Assembly (NCBI RefSeq): GCF_001449115.1
Contig: NZ_LAIJ01000012.1
Location: 357,387 to 421,386 of the forward strand
DNA: 64,000 nucleotides
Direction of reading: 5' to 3'
Origin: Occallatibacter gabretensis
GTDB taxonomy: Bacteria > Acidobacteriota > Terriglobia > Terriglobales > Acidobacteriaceae
Part shown: piece after piece, positions 54,701-63,824 of the stretch
How the letters are laid out: every line of letters begins with the position of its first letter
Position numbering within the stretch: the first letter of the stretch is position 1
The notes under the pieces: generated by a model
What the model saw: only the letters and a program-made list of their open reading frames with translations
What the model was told of the DNA's origin: nothing
Databases searched by the model: none
Program-made: the position numbers and the translations under genes

Positions 54701-55292
54701 AGTTGTTGTCCTGCAATTCGAGCAGCATCTCGATGGACTGAAGCAATTCGGTATTGGCTGCGGACTCTGGCGCTCCCAGCTGTGCCAAAGTGCTTTGTGC
54801 TGCGCGACGATACAATTCTTCCGGCTCAGCGGCAATTTCTAGAGTTCCACCCAAACCGCCGAGCAGGGGTTGTTGTATTGCTATCTCGCGGCAGAAGGCG
54901 TCAATGGTAGTGATGCGTAGCTGTACCGGAAGATCGTCGAGCTGCCAGCCGCGCTCTGTAAGCCACTGCAGCGCGCGATGGGCGAGTGTTGCCATCGCAA
55001 ATGCGTCATGATTTGTCGTAAGCCCATCGTCTTCATTGCTTGCCGCGACTTTCTCCAACTCCGTCACGATGCGGTGGCGCATCTCTGCAGCGGCGGCCTT
55101 GGTAAAGGTGATGGCGACGATCTGCGTGGGGTCGTCTACTTCACTCAGCAGGCGCAGAAATCGGCGCGTGAGCAGGTCAGTTTTGCCGGAGCCAGCCGGA
55201 GCCTGCACGAGTATGTTCTGGTTTGGTGCGAGAGCCTGCTCGCGCTGTGTCTGATCTGGAGGAAGCGATTGTTCAGAGCTATTCATCTGCAT
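51738..55292 (-). CDS. addA: AddA-like UvrD-type helicase-nuclease
   Basis: The 1184-residue protein has the superfamily 1A helicase motifs: Walker A APAGSGKTDLL (about 35-45), TFTKAAAAEM, DEFQDTSRRQ, VGDPMQSIYLFR, SSNFR, TIHKSKGLEFEV and YVAATRAREELHFF. A C-terminal PD-(D/E)XK nuclease domain shows GTAVHTLMAE, WWIVDYKT and QLNLYARLL. With its upstream partner it should process double-strand breaks for recombination like AddAB. The genes overlap by 14 bases. The symbol is by domain layout only. Confidence 0.85.
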   Translation of the reverse strand: MQMNSSEQSLPPDQTQREQALAPNQNILVQAPAGSGKTDLLTRRFLRLLSEVDDPTQIVAITFTKAAAAEMRHRIVTELEKVAASNEDDGLTTNHDAFAMATLAHRALQWLTERGWQLDDLPVQLRITTIDAFCREIAIQQPLLGGLGGTLEIAAEPEELYRRAAQSTLAQLGAPESAANTELLQSIEMLLELQDNNWQEIEDQLVEMLSKRDRWMHDFLLQHEPDWNALRTRLEQPFAAAAGQSLAAAAELFLQLPDICEEALALARFACEQKNDGSLQALAEQVELPCPPFGSAEAIDAARVAWLDLTDLLLTKEGTFRKNVTVHDGFPTDRKIEKQRLVSLLATLCNVEALESTLHRLRTLPPARYTDAEWRIVRACFTLLRHAAAQLRVAFAESGAVDYIEVAQQAQHVLQDDERMPTEAGLRIADEIHHLLVDEFQDTSRRQHQLIAAIAAAWGETTGRSVFAVGDPMQSIYLFRDAAAELFPQVRKRGIDLPGGESLKFNFIRLSSNFRTADALVQELNEFFGSIIAEDNSSSIEFAKAEAARKDSVGPPLRLSFHSTFTPRGEVKSEAAHAAQVAEITELIGNYSEQIEQARLNGGKFRIAVLARTTKMLVPIAAALREAGIPFRAESLESLSERPEVIDALNLARALMNGQNRIAWLGVLRAPWCGLLLADLHTLTSADDPAIRASAIPELLAERMHMLSDSGRQAVQRIEQAMQQAHAMRAAQPEVALGTWLEQTWLLVGGADCVDVAARANLDLLWQCLDALPGAEPDLLGPALGAALKDLTALPDPAAESDYGVHLMTIHKSKGLEFEVIIVPEIHGQSKRTRHRMVAWLERGLSEADEAGEMTEFLVAPQQAKGTERGSAKQWVDSLYAIRERQEIQRLLYVAATRAREELHFFARMEAPADKDKELKPRSNSLLESAWPALKEIAESQFAASHLEIPALQGNETTSSEIVRKPAILHRLPANYKTPAAAFPATRGSFAGLGDQSVYQRHEGGLVSRVLGTAVHTLMAELARQHPHNLSASQAALEDILPRLIAEIRSTGIDSAEAEHIATRALDMVLRASTDTDAQWLLSPHADAASETRWTGLLDGKLRTVQADRIFRAGPKPHVAGNDIWWIVDYKTIESETALPELRNLFEPQLNLYARLLRLLHGPDVEVRAGLYYPRMRLFDWWKI

Positions 55293-57969
55293 CCTCCTCT
55301 TCGTCCGCAGTGCCTTTATATGCTGCGGTTTCGTGAATGCGGCACAGCGCCTGCAGGCCGCATGTCTCGCAAGTTTTTGGAATTTCGCGCGGGTCTAGAT
55401 CTGCTCGTCCAGCAAGAAAATCCTGCGCGAGCTGCTCAATCTTTGTGCGCCATGCATCAAGCTGGTCGAGGGTCAGGGGGTTCTTTACCAACGAAGAGGT
55501 CCCATTCAATTCTGCGAGAAGAGTGGATTTTGCGTCCGTGATGCGGCCTGCAAAGCACAGGTTCTTCTCGCCTGTACGCACCTTGGCAAAGACGAGACCT
55601 CCGATTTTGCTATCCGGCGGCAGCGCGAAGCCGGCGTAGAGCGGCAGCTGTGCATCCTCTGGCCGAGGCAGGTCCCATTGATTTGGTTTTTGATCGCCGG
55701 TTTTGTAATCGATCACAAGGGATGAGCCGTCGTTGAGCCGGTCAACGCGATCGAGACGGACACGCAGCGTTAATCCGGCCACCGTTACTTCGTGCTTGAG
55801 CTCGGCATCCTCAACAGAAAAATCCTGTCGGCGGAGTTCAAAGCGCAGCCACTCTGTTACAAGGCGCGTCAGCCGTTGCTCTTCAAGCTTGAGATAGCGA
55901 ACAGGCATTCGCTCGCGCGCGCTTGCAGGCAGTTTGGAGCGCATGGCTGTGTGGACATAGTTTGTTACAAATGCGTTGAGATCCAGTAGCGACTTTAGTT
56001 CTGCCAGCGTGCGAATCCCGCCTGTTGCGACTCCGCCCCACACAAGGCTCATGACTTCATGCAAGAGATTGCCCCGAATAAGCGCGGTCAATCCAGCCTG
56101 AGCTGCATCCCACTTTTCTGCAGCGAGCCGTTCTACGGCAAATGCCTGAAATGGGCAGAGAGACTGCATCGTAACAACCTTTGCGCCCCCTGCGATGGCT
56201 CCTTCTGTGGCACGCAATGGAATCTGACTTGTATCAAGGATGCGTTCGGTTTGTGGTTTGGACGCAGCGCGCTCCGTCAGCTCCGCGGGGAGGGAATCAG
56301 CTTTGACCGCGAGATCAGCAATTTGCTTTGCAACCAGTCTTGACGCTCGTCTTTCAACGCCTTCTCTTAGTCGTGCGTAGCTAAAATGTACGGTCGCGGC
56401 CGATTGAAGGATGCGATTGGTCATGGCTTGGGCAAGTTCTCTGTCCTGCAGCGCTGTGGCATGCGGCATCTGCGCGGCACGCTGCACCTCAGGCGGCAGA
56501 AGCGGGTTCAGACTGCCTCGCGGTGGCCAGGAATCATCATCCACGCCAAGGAACCAAATGCCATCTGCAACGATGCCGGCTGACTCCGCGGTACCGGCAA
56601 CGAGCACGGGCGCTTCTTCCGATTCCAAGGTGAAGAGCGTGGATGCGAGCTCCTGATCGAGCTTAGATAAAAATTTGCGCCACTCCATGGGTTGCCCATC
56701 GAAACCAAGCGATCCGCAGGCTTCGAGCACCTGTTCCCAGCGGCGCATTGCCTGAAATTCTCCGCTTGTGAGTGCCTCCTCGCCTGGCCAGCCTGCTTCG
56801 CGGAGAAGCTCCGGCACTTGCTCGGCCCATTCAAGCGGCTTTCGCGCACGGCGAGTTTCACGCAGCAGGCGCTGGCGTGCGGCACGCATGCGATGTGTCC
56901 AGGAGTCCAGCGGTTGTACGCGGGCTTGTTCGGCGAGAAACTGGTCGAGGGTCCACTGTGGGCGTTGCAGGTTTCTACGGCGGATCTGGCGATGAAAGGC
57001 TTGCAATGCTGCACGTTCTGGAGCGCTGCCAGCATAGGGCGTAGCGAAGAGCCAGTCGATCTCATGCTCGCTGAGTGAGCTGTCAAGCCAATGGAGCAGC
57101 ATGGCGGCAGCCCGCGAGATGCCGATTGTGCCAAGCGGAACTCCCAGAGAGAATTCAGCGGGCACGCTTTCACGAAGAAAGGCTCGTTCGAGCTCGCCAC
57201 GACGATTTTGTGCCTCCTGTGTAATTACGAGCAGGCGTGTTGCGGGATCTGCATTGAGTTGCGTGCGGCACCAGCGTGCACATGCCATTAGCTCTGTTGC
57301 AGGGTCAGCAGCAACGTAGGAATGCACGTCGGTGGCGCGCTCTGCGGAGGCGACGAGGCTCCATTGGCCCCATGCGTTGAAGAGCCGCTCCTGTGACGGA
57401 GTAAGCCGATCAAAGCCTGCAAGCAAAAGGGGCGGGCGAATTTCTGCGCTGTCGAGGAGCAGGGAAGTGAGGTCGTCCGCGATTCTCTCCGCACTGATCA
57501 GCTTCTTCACGCGGCATTCGGAGTCAAACAGTTCCAGCCACTCACTGAAGACTCCAGCATCCTGAAGCCATCCGCGGCGTGAGCGCGAGTCGAGTAGCTG
57601 TGGAGCATAAGCGCAGAGAAGGCTGTGCGCTGTCATGCAAAGCTCGGCGAGGCGATGGAGCGGGCCGGGCAGCAATGCGGTTTGGTGCTCGCTGGCGTGG
57701 ATAAAGCCGGACCAGAGCGCCTGTTCTTGAATGGCATTCAGAATCAGAATTCCTTCCGTGCGCCGGCGCTCCCACTCCTGGCGTATAAAGGATTGCCACG
57801 AAAGCACATCTGGAGTGGACCAGGCCGCAAGTCCTTCTGCGCGCCGCTGCCGGTGATAACTTGCCAACACTGCGCGCACTGCGCGTTCGCTGGCAGCGAC
57901 CACTCGACCGCCTGCGCGAAGCCAGTGATCGAGTTCCGTAGCTGTGGTGGCGTTGTGCATGGTCCCCAT
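55279..57969 (-). CDS. AddB-like nuclease (probable DNA repair protein)
   Basis: This protein of about 896 residues resembles AddB and the TIGR03623-type repair proteins. It has no intact Walker A, but a C-terminal nuclease domain with RGNLLHEVMSLVWGG, VIDYKTGDQKPN and a QLPLYAG block. Cysteines in SLCPFQAF and in CETCGLQALC fit the iron-sulfur staple of AddB. It precedes the AddA-like gene, and the two overlap. The ATG at 57969 is one of two close starts (57960 follows GGGGA); the longer frame to 58125 overlaps a divergent gene and is rejected. Confidence 0.82.
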   Translation of the reverse strand: MGTMHNATTATELDHWLRAGGRVVAASERAVRAVLASYHRQRRAEGLAAWSTPDVLSWQSFIRQEWERRRTEGILILNAIQEQALWSGFIHASEHQTALLPGPLHRLAELCMTAHSLLCAYAPQLLDSRSRRGWLQDAGVFSEWLELFDSECRVKKLISAERIADDLTSLLLDSAEIRPPLLLAGFDRLTPSQERLFNAWGQWSLVASAERATDVHSYVAADPATELMACARWCRTQLNADPATRLLVITQEAQNRRGELERAFLRESVPAEFSLGVPLGTIGISRAAAMLLHWLDSSLSEHEIDWLFATPYAGSAPERAALQAFHRQIRRRNLQRPQWTLDQFLAEQARVQPLDSWTHRMRAARQRLLRETRRARKPLEWAEQVPELLREAGWPGEEALTSGEFQAMRRWEQVLEACGSLGFDGQPMEWRKFLSKLDQELASTLFTLESEEAPVLVAGTAESAGIVADGIWFLGVDDDSWPPRGSLNPLLPPEVQRAAQMPHATALQDRELAQAMTNRILQSAATVHFSYARLREGVERRASRLVAKQIADLAVKADSLPAELTERAASKPQTERILDTSQIPLRATEGAIAGGAKVVTMQSLCPFQAFAVERLAAEKWDAAQAGLTALIRGNLLHEVMSLVWGGVATGGIRTLAELKSLLDLNAFVTNYVHTAMRSKLPASARERMPVRYLKLEEQRLTRLVTEWLRFELRRQDFSVEDAELKHEVTVAGLTLRVRLDRVDRLNDGSSLVIDYKTGDQKPNQWDLPRPEDAQLPLYAGFALPPDSKIGGLVFAKVRTGEKNLCFAGRITDAKSTLLAELNGTSSLVKNPLTLDQLDAWRTKIEQLAQDFLAGRADLDPREIPKTCETCGLQALCRIHETAAYKGTADEEEDADE

Positions 57970-58054
57970 TTCAGCGTTATACCCGCTCTGGCCGGAGTGC
58001 GCCATCTGAGGAAATCGCGCCGGTCTGAACTCGTACCGGGTTGTACACTGAGGT

Positions 58055-58966
58055 GTGAAACGCCGATTCCTTATCGTCGCCGCAACTGCTGCTGCAATGC
58101 TGGCTGGCTGCCATTCCGGACCCAAGCCGGATGCGCCCGTGCCCTCCGCTTCCGCGATGCCTGGTTATAAGACCTACAAAATGCGCGGGAAGATTGTTTT
58201 TACAAATGCTTCCACAGGCGAGGTCACGGTACAGCATGCCGCTATTACCGGCTTTATGGAAGCCATGACCATGCCGTACAAGGTCAAGGATCCGAATATT
58301 CTCTCTGAATTGCATCCGGGAGACACAATTACGGCGGATCTGCTTGTCTCGCAGCATGACGACGCGGACATTGTTCTCGACAACATTGTTGTGGTGGCGC
58401 AGGCCAAGCCCGATTACAAGCCTCAGGCGATCTATCACGTACCGCAGGCCGGTGACACAGTACCGGATTTTGCGCTTCGCAACCAGGACGGCAGGCAAAT
58501 TCATCTCAACCAGTTCCGCGGAAAGCAGCTGCTGGTTACGTTTATTTACACGCGCTGCCCGCTGCCCAACTTTTGTCCGCGCGTTACACGTAACTTTGCC
58601 GATTTGCATCGGAGGATTGCGGCAGATCCCGCACTGGCCGGTAAGACGCATTTGCTGTGCGTGAGCTTTGACCCTGACAACGATACGCCGGCACGCCTGC
58701 GCGCGTATGGTGCGACATATATTGGCAGCGATGCGGCTTTGGCTTTTGAGCGCTGGGATTTTGCCGTACCGGACAAGCCAACGCTGACCAAGATGGCACA
58801 TTTCTTTGACATTGGCTTGACCAACGAGGCCGACAACACGATTACGCATACGCTTTCCACTACATTGATTGGCGCGGACGGCAAGGTCGAGCGCTTCTAT
58901 CCTGGCAACGAGTGGACGGTGGATGAGGTTTTCACGGATGTGAAGCGAAGCGCGGCAAAGGCGTGA
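58055..58966 (+). CDS. CusF-like domain fused to SCO1/SenC, lipoprotein
   Basis: The N-terminus is a lipoprotein signal with the lipobox LAGC (cysteine at 19). Residues about 40-115 are a CusF-type copper-binding domain (AAITGFMEAMTMPYKV carries the Met/Trp-site methionines). Residues about 125-300 are an SCO1/SenC thioredoxin fold with CPLPNFCP in the place of CxxxC (about 170-177) and the conserved histidine in NTITHTLST. The pair fits copper delivery to cytochrome oxidase at the outer side of the membrane. The start is GTG with AGGT upstream. Confidence 0.88.
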   Translation: MKRRFLIVAATAAAMLAGCHSGPKPDAPVPSASAMPGYKTYKMRGKIVFTNASTGEVTVQHAAITGFMEAMTMPYKVKDPNILSELHPGDTITADLLVSQHDDADIVLDNIVVVAQAKPDYKPQAIYHVPQAGDTVPDFALRNQDGRQIHLNQFRGKQLLVTFIYTRCPLPNFCPRVTRNFADLHRRIAADPALAGKTHLLCVSFDPDNDTPARLRAYGATYIGSDAALAFERWDFAVPDKPTLTKMAHFFDIGLTNEADNTITHTLSTTLIGADGKVERFYPGNEWTVDEVFTDVKRSAAKA

Positions 58967-59051
58967 GGGACGCAAACCACAATCGTGCATCCTGAGAAGA
59001 TCGGCTGAATCCAACTGATATGCTGGCGTTAATCTAACGGAGTGATTCTGA

Positions 59052-59432
59052 ATGGCAAAGGTGACGCTCGTCTTCGCGGTACTGCTTGTGGCTCTAGGAT
59101 TAGTTGGCTACATCGGGACCGGCAGCCAGCACATGACAGCGCTTATTCCCGCGTGGTTTGGCGTTGCGCTTGGGATTTGTGGTTTGCTGTCCATCAGCCC
59201 CAGTGAGGGGCGACGCAAGCTCTTCGCGCATATCAATGTCACGATTGGCATGGTTGGATTCATTGGCGGCGCAGTGGAAGCCATCCGAGGGTATCTTTCT
59301 GCCAAAGCGAAGGGGCTTGTGCCGGATCAGATTGCGTTTGCCTCCAAGCTCACCATGGCTGGCATGCTTCTGGTGTACGTAATCCTCTGCGTGCGGTCAT
59401 TTATTGCGGCGCGTGCAGCGCGAAAGGCATAA
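59052..59432 (+). CDS. hypothetical four-helix membrane protein (126 aa)
   Basis: Four hydrophobic helices (about 4-22, 30-48, 62-80 and 97-118) fill the protein, with a GxGS loop after the first helix. I do not recognise the family, but small membrane proteins of this type often sit near ABC exporters in this group of bacteria. The ATG follows ACGGAGTGATTCTG, and the gene ends one base before the ABC transporter starts, so the two are likely co-transcribed. Confidence 0.6.
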   Translation: MAKVTLVFAVLLVALGLVGYIGTGSQHMTALIPAWFGVALGICGLLSISPSEGRRKLFAHINVTIGMVGFIGGAVEAIRGYLSAKAKGLVPDQIAFASKLTMAGMLLVYVILCVRSFIAARAARKA

Positions 59433-59433
59433 G

Positions 59434-61320
59434 ATGGGCGGCCTACGCGGAGGTGGATTGGGCAACCTGCGGCCTGAGCGCACGCAGGGGCGGCAGTTGC
59501 GTGCCGGAGCGGTAAGTGCCGAGGCGAAGAAATCCAAGCCAAGTCTCAAGAAAATCTGGCCGCAAGCACTGGCGATTATGGCTCCGCGCAAAGGGCTATT
59601 GCTGGGCGGCCTGGCGCTGATGGTGGTTAACCGCGTGGCGGGCCTGGTGATGCCGTATACCACCAAGCCACTGCTCGATAAAGCCTTCAATCCAGCTGGC
59701 GATCCCACTCTACTGCCGAAGTTCATAGCTCTCGTTTTTGGCGCGATGCTGTTGCAAGCCATTACTTCGTATGCGCTGATCCAACTGCTGTCAATAGCGG
59801 GCCAGCGGCTGATCGCCGAGATGCGCCGCAACGTTCAAAAACACGTCGGCCTTTTGTCGGTTGCATACTACGATGCCAATCGCACCGGCAATCTTGTTTC
59901 GCGCATCATGACAGATGTGGAAGGTGTGAGGAACCTTGTTGGAACCGGCCTGGTGGAGTTTCTCGGCGGTCTCCTTACGGCTATTCTTGCATTCATTTTC
60001 CTGCTTCATAAAAGCGTCACTGTTACGCTGACCGTGTTTGCCGCACTTGGCGTATTTATTTTCATCCTGCAGTACGCTTTCAAGACAATTCGGCCTATCT
60101 TTCGCGAGCGCGGCAAGATCAATGCCGAAGTGACCGGCAGGCTTACGGAATCGCTTGGCGGCGTACGCGTAATCAAGGGTTATCATGCTGAGGCGCGCGA
60201 GCATGAGGTCTTTGGCGCGGGCGTGGAGCGCCTGCTGCAGAACGTGATGAAGTCGTTGACGCTCACCAGCGTCATGTCGTCCGCTTCCACCACGATGATG
60301 GGCATTGTCTCGGGCGTGGTGATGTGGCTCGGCGGCCACGCGGTTATCCATGGTCAGTGGACCACCGGCGACTATTTCCAATACAACATGTTCCTTGTGT
60401 TCATGGTTGCCCCTATGATCCAGATCACGAGCATTGGGACGCAGCTTACGGAAGCGTTTGCCGGGCTTGACCGCACGAATGAGATTATGTCGGAGCTCGA
60501 GGAGAACCAGAGCCCGGAGCGCACGGAAAAGATGCCACCGATTGAAGGCCGCGTGCGCTTTGAAAATGTCGAGTTCTCTTACGACCCTGAAAAGCCTGTT
60601 CTTCACGGCATCAGCTTTACCGCCGAACCAGGAACGGTGACTGCACTGGTTGGTTCCTCCGGCTCTGGAAAGTCCACCATCATCAGCCTGCTCTGTGCTT
60701 TTCATAGCCCTGGGAGTGGCAAGGTTTTGGTGGATGGGTACGACTTATCTAAGGTTGACCTCAACACATTTCGATCGCAGCTTGGTGTGGTGCTCCAGGA
60801 TTCGTTTTTGTTTGATGGCTCCATTCGCGAGAACATCATGTTTTCGCATCCCGGGGCGACCGAGGAACAGTTCCTGGCAGCTTGCCGAACGGCGCGCGTG
60901 GATGAGTTCGCCGAGCGCTTCCCGGAGGGTTATGAAACCATTGTGGGCGAGCGCGGAGTGAAGCTCTCCGGCGGGCAGCGGCAGCGGTTATCCATTGCTC
61001 GTGCGCTCTTGGCCGAGCCTCGCATCCTGATTCTGGATGAGGCTACCAGTTCGCTCGACTCCGAGTCGGAGGCGATGATTCAGTCCGGGCTGGCTCGCCT
61101 GATGGAGGGTCGCACTACCTTCGTGATTGCGCACCGGCTCTCCACCATCCGCCGCGCCAATCAAATCCTGGTTGTGGAGCAGGGAAGGATTGTGGAGCAC
61201 GGCGATCATGATGAGCTGTATGCGCTGGGCGGCCGCTATTACGACCTTTACACACGGCAGCATGGCCTTGAGGCCAATCTTTTCCTGGCTCCGGGTGAAG
61301 GCGACACGGTCGAAGCCTGA
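59434..61320 (+). CDS. MsbA-type ABC exporter (fused membrane and ATPase domains)
   Basis: The 628-residue half-transporter has a polar N-terminus to about residue 45, six membrane helices (about 50-340) and an ATPase domain with Walker A GSSGSGKST (about 410-418), LSGGQRQRLSIARAL signature, Walker B ILILDEATSSLD and the H-loop AHRLST. This layout fits MsbA/lipid-A or drug exporters of the ABCB type; the substrate is unknown. The ATG at 59434 has GAAAGG upstream. It follows the small membrane protein by one base. Confidence 0.9.
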   Translation: MGGLRGGGLGNLRPERTQGRQLRAGAVSAEAKKSKPSLKKIWPQALAIMAPRKGLLLGGLALMVVNRVAGLVMPYTTKPLLDKAFNPAGDPTLLPKFIALVFGAMLLQAITSYALIQLLSIAGQRLIAEMRRNVQKHVGLLSVAYYDANRTGNLVSRIMTDVEGVRNLVGTGLVEFLGGLLTAILAFIFLLHKSVTVTLTVFAALGVFIFILQYAFKTIRPIFRERGKINAEVTGRLTESLGGVRVIKGYHAEAREHEVFGAGVERLLQNVMKSLTLTSVMSSASTTMMGIVSGVVMWLGGHAVIHGQWTTGDYFQYNMFLVFMVAPMIQITSIGTQLTEAFAGLDRTNEIMSELEENQSPERTEKMPPIEGRVRFENVEFSYDPEKPVLHGISFTAEPGTVTALVGSSGSGKSTIISLLCAFHSPGSGKVLVDGYDLSKVDLNTFRSQLGVVLQDSFLFDGSIRENIMFSHPGATEEQFLAACRTARVDEFAERFPEGYETIVGERGVKLSGGQRQRLSIARALLAEPRILILDEATSSLDSESEAMIQSGLARLMEGRTTFVIAHRLSTIRRANQILVVEQGRIVEHGDHDELYALGGRYYDLYTRQHGLEANLFLAPGEGDTVEA

Positions 61321-61398
61321 TTCTGGCTTCTCACCGGATTAGGCATTCCCAAATATCCATTCATCAGGCGCCCGCCACTACGCCGTTATATTGTTCTT

Positions 61399-62586
61399 AT
61401 GCGAACCATGCTGGCAGTCATGTTGTGTTGGTATTGCATCGGCGTTGCTGCGGCTCAAGTAGTAACAGTCAAAAACTATAGTACCGATGGCCATCCCACC
61501 CAGGCGATCTGGACACCTGACGGGCAATACGTGCTCGTGACTGTAAACAGCGAGCGCGGCTCTGGCTCCGGCATCGAGGTCTTTCGTGTCGAGCCAGGCA
61601 AACTGAAACGCATAGCCTTCCAGCCTCTCGGCGGTGTTATGGCACAGGGAATCCTGCTTATCCCTCACACGCAGACATTGGCCGTCGGCGCATCCGACGC
61701 TGGGGTGGCGTTTCTCCCGTTGCAGGAGGCGCTGGAAGGCAAGGCCAAACCAATGGCTTTACAGCAGGGCCAGAACGCGGGATCCGGCTATCTCGCAGTT
61801 ACGCCGGATGGTCAGACTCTCTTCATAGCCAATGAGTATGGACAAGGCGGCAACGTCGGCGTGATCGCTTTGCATCGCGACGAGTCAGGGGCCGTGCACC
61901 CTCAAGCGCTTACTCAACTCCACACGCCGCGAGCTACGCCCGGAGTCACCATCTCAACCGATGGAACTCGCGTCTATGCCGTGGGAGAGGTCGTCGCGGA
62001 ATCCTTTGACGCGCGTATCCCGGGCAACGACATCCCGGAACTGCATCATGACGGCTGCGTGCAGGGCCAGAATGGCAGCCCGGAACCCAACGGCGCGCTC
62101 TATGTCATCGACGCGGCCAAAGCCGCTCAGCTCACTCCAGCGGCAGGTGCGGATGCAGTGCGCTCCGCCATGCCCGCCGTTTTTGACGCAGGCTGCTCCC
62201 CGGTCCGCGAAATCATGAGTCGTGATGGCAAAACACTTTATGTAACAGCCCGTGGCGACAACAAAGTTCTGATCTTTGACGCGCAGGCGCTCGAAAACGA
62301 CCGCAAGCACGCATTCGTCGGGGCAATTTCCAGCGGTGGAGAAGCGCCTGTAGGCATCGCGCTTTTCGACAATGATCGCAAGATGCTTGTTGCTAACTCC
62401 AACCGCTTTGCCGGAGGCGGCGGCAAAGCCACTGTCTTTGACGTGGCTGATCGCGCGAAGCCCACTCTGCTGCAGACCATCCAGACAGGAGCATTTCCAC
62501 GAAATATCACCGCGTCGCCAGACGGAAAATCCCTCCTGCTGACCGTATTCCTTGGGAACGAACTGATGGTGCTCACAGAAAAATAA
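61399..62586 (+). CDS. secreted YncE-like beta-propeller protein
   Basis: After a signal peptide (about residues 1-19, MLCWYCIGVAAAQ) the 395-residue product has repeated WTPDGQYVLVTV, VTPDGQTLFIANEY, STDGTRVYAVGEV and SRDGKTLYVTARGDNKV units, the blades of a beta-propeller of the YncE/lactonase type. The catalytic residues of true lactonases cannot be confirmed. It is a single gene with no close partner. Confidence 0.8.
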   Translation: MRTMLAVMLCWYCIGVAAAQVVTVKNYSTDGHPTQAIWTPDGQYVLVTVNSERGSGSGIEVFRVEPGKLKRIAFQPLGGVMAQGILLIPHTQTLAVGASDAGVAFLPLQEALEGKAKPMALQQGQNAGSGYLAVTPDGQTLFIANEYGQGGNVGVIALHRDESGAVHPQALTQLHTPRATPGVTISTDGTRVYAVGEVVAESFDARIPGNDIPELHHDGCVQGQNGSPEPNGALYVIDAAKAAQLTPAAGADAVRSAMPAVFDAGCSPVREIMSRDGKTLYVTARGDNKVLIFDAQALENDRKHAFVGAISSGGEAPVGIALFDNDRKMLVANSNRFAGGGGKATVFDVADRAKPTLLQTIQTGAFPRNITASPDGKSLLLTVFLGNELMVLTEK

Positions 62587-62681
62587 GATCAGGCACCTCA
62601 CTATCAAACCAGCACTCAGGTGCAAAAGAAATTGCAGAATGCCGGATTCGGCGCAAAACTACCGTTTTATTGACACCTCCC

Positions 62682-62698
62682 GGTTTCATTTGGAAAAC
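62682..62698. promoter_or_regulatory. candidate IclR-type operator
   Basis: GGTTTCATTTGGAAAAC is an imperfect inverted repeat (11 of 17 positions symmetric) 34 bases upstream of the IclR start. It may be an autoregulatory site; the match to a known IclR consensus is weak. Confidence 0.3.
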
Positions 62699-62732
62699 TA
62701 TATCTATCCATTAGGCGAAACGGGAGTTCAGA

Positions 62733-63548
62733 ATGCGAGACGCACTTCCCCACGGCACATACAAGGTTCAGGCTCTTGATCGGGCATTTGCCGTCCTCGA
62801 TCTTCTTGGCGAGAGTGATACGCCCTTAGGGCTGGCGCAAGTTGCCTCCTCGCTGCAGCTTCACAAAAGTACAGCGCATCGGTTCCTTATGGTTCTGGAG
62901 CGGCACCACATGGTGGAGCGCACGGGCAACGGCAAGTTCCGGCTCGGGCTGCGGCTCTTCGACTTCGGCAACCGGGCAATTGAGCAATACGATCTGCGCG
63001 ACCGTGCGCAGCCGCATCTGCGGCGCCTTGTCACGGAGACAGAGGAGACCGCGCACCTCTGCATTCTGGAACAGGCGCATGTGATTTATATCGATAAGAT
63101 TGAGCCCGGGCGTTCCGTGCGCATGATTACGCGCATCGGAGCCAGTAATCCCGTGCATTGCACCTCGGTGGGGAAAGCGATTCTGGCATTTTTGCCGGAA
63201 GAGCGTATCGCCGATGTGATTCGGCGCACCCGCTTTGAGCGCTTTACGCACCGGACCATTGCCACACCGGAAGCCCTGCGCGTAGAGATCGAAAAGACAC
63301 GCCGCCGCGGCTATGCAGTCGATGACGAGGAGCTGGAAGAGGGGCTGCGCTGCATAGCTGTGCCAGTTCTGGATGCACAGCGCCAGCCTGTGGCTGCGGT
63401 CAGCGTTTCGGGCCCATCCTTCCGCGTTACCGCGCAGAAACTGCCGGCGATTGCCAATCATCTTCTGCAGTGTGTGCGCGGTATTTCTGCAGACATGGGC
63501 TTCATTTCCGGCAACCGTTCCAGCCGCACGCCAGCGTGGTCGGCGTAG
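62733..63548 (+). CDS. IclR-family transcriptional regulator
   Basis: Residues about 10-65 form the winged helix-turn-helix (LDLLGESDTPLGLAQVASSL then HKSTAHRFLMVLERH), and residues 80-255 the IclR effector domain with HLCILEQAHVIYIDKI, HCTSVGKAILAFLPEER and the RRRGYAVDDEELEEGLRCIA block. The 271-residue length is normal. The ATG follows GGGAGTTCAGA. The target operon is not evident; the next gene is tRNA-Asp. Confidence 0.93.
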   Translation: MRDALPHGTYKVQALDRAFAVLDLLGESDTPLGLAQVASSLQLHKSTAHRFLMVLERHHMVERTGNGKFRLGLRLFDFGNRAIEQYDLRDRAQPHLRRLVTETEETAHLCILEQAHVIYIDKIEPGRSVRMITRIGASNPVHCTSVGKAILAFLPEERIADVIRRTRFERFTHRTIATPEALRVEIEKTRRRGYAVDDEELEEGLRCIAVPVLDAQRQPVAAVSVSGPSFRVTAQKLPAIANHLLQCVRGISADMGFISGNRSSRTPAWSA

Positions 63549-63747
63549 CCGGGTTGCAGCGCAGAAAGGGAGGAGAATTCGGCCTGCTTGCACCGCACAG
63601 ACAAGGCTCTTTCTGATACACTTATCCATGTTGCGGCAATGAGAAAGCTCTTCATGGAGAACTCATTGCAGGCCGCCCACACTCTGCATTAAACGTCTCC
63701 CGGCTTCATCAGAATCGGTTTTGAGACGAAAAATGCAGCAGTCCTGT

Positions 63748-63824
63748 GGGGACGTAGCTCAGTTGGTTAGAGCGCCGCCCTGTCACGGCGGAGGTCGCGG
63801 GTTCGAGCCCCGTCGTCCCCGCCA
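63748..63824 (+). tRNA. tRNA-Asp (anticodon GTC)
   Basis: All four arms fold by eye: acceptor GGGGACG with CGTCCCC, D arm GCTC...GAGC, anticodon stem CCGCC/GGCGG around CTGTCAC (anticodon GTC) and T arm CGGGTTCGAGCCCCG. The CCA end is encoded at 63822-63824. Confidence 0.95.

Noticed and set aside
57970..58125. Upstream extension of the AddB-like frame
   Set aside because: It would overlap the start of the divergent CusF-SCO1 gene and has no ribosome binding site.
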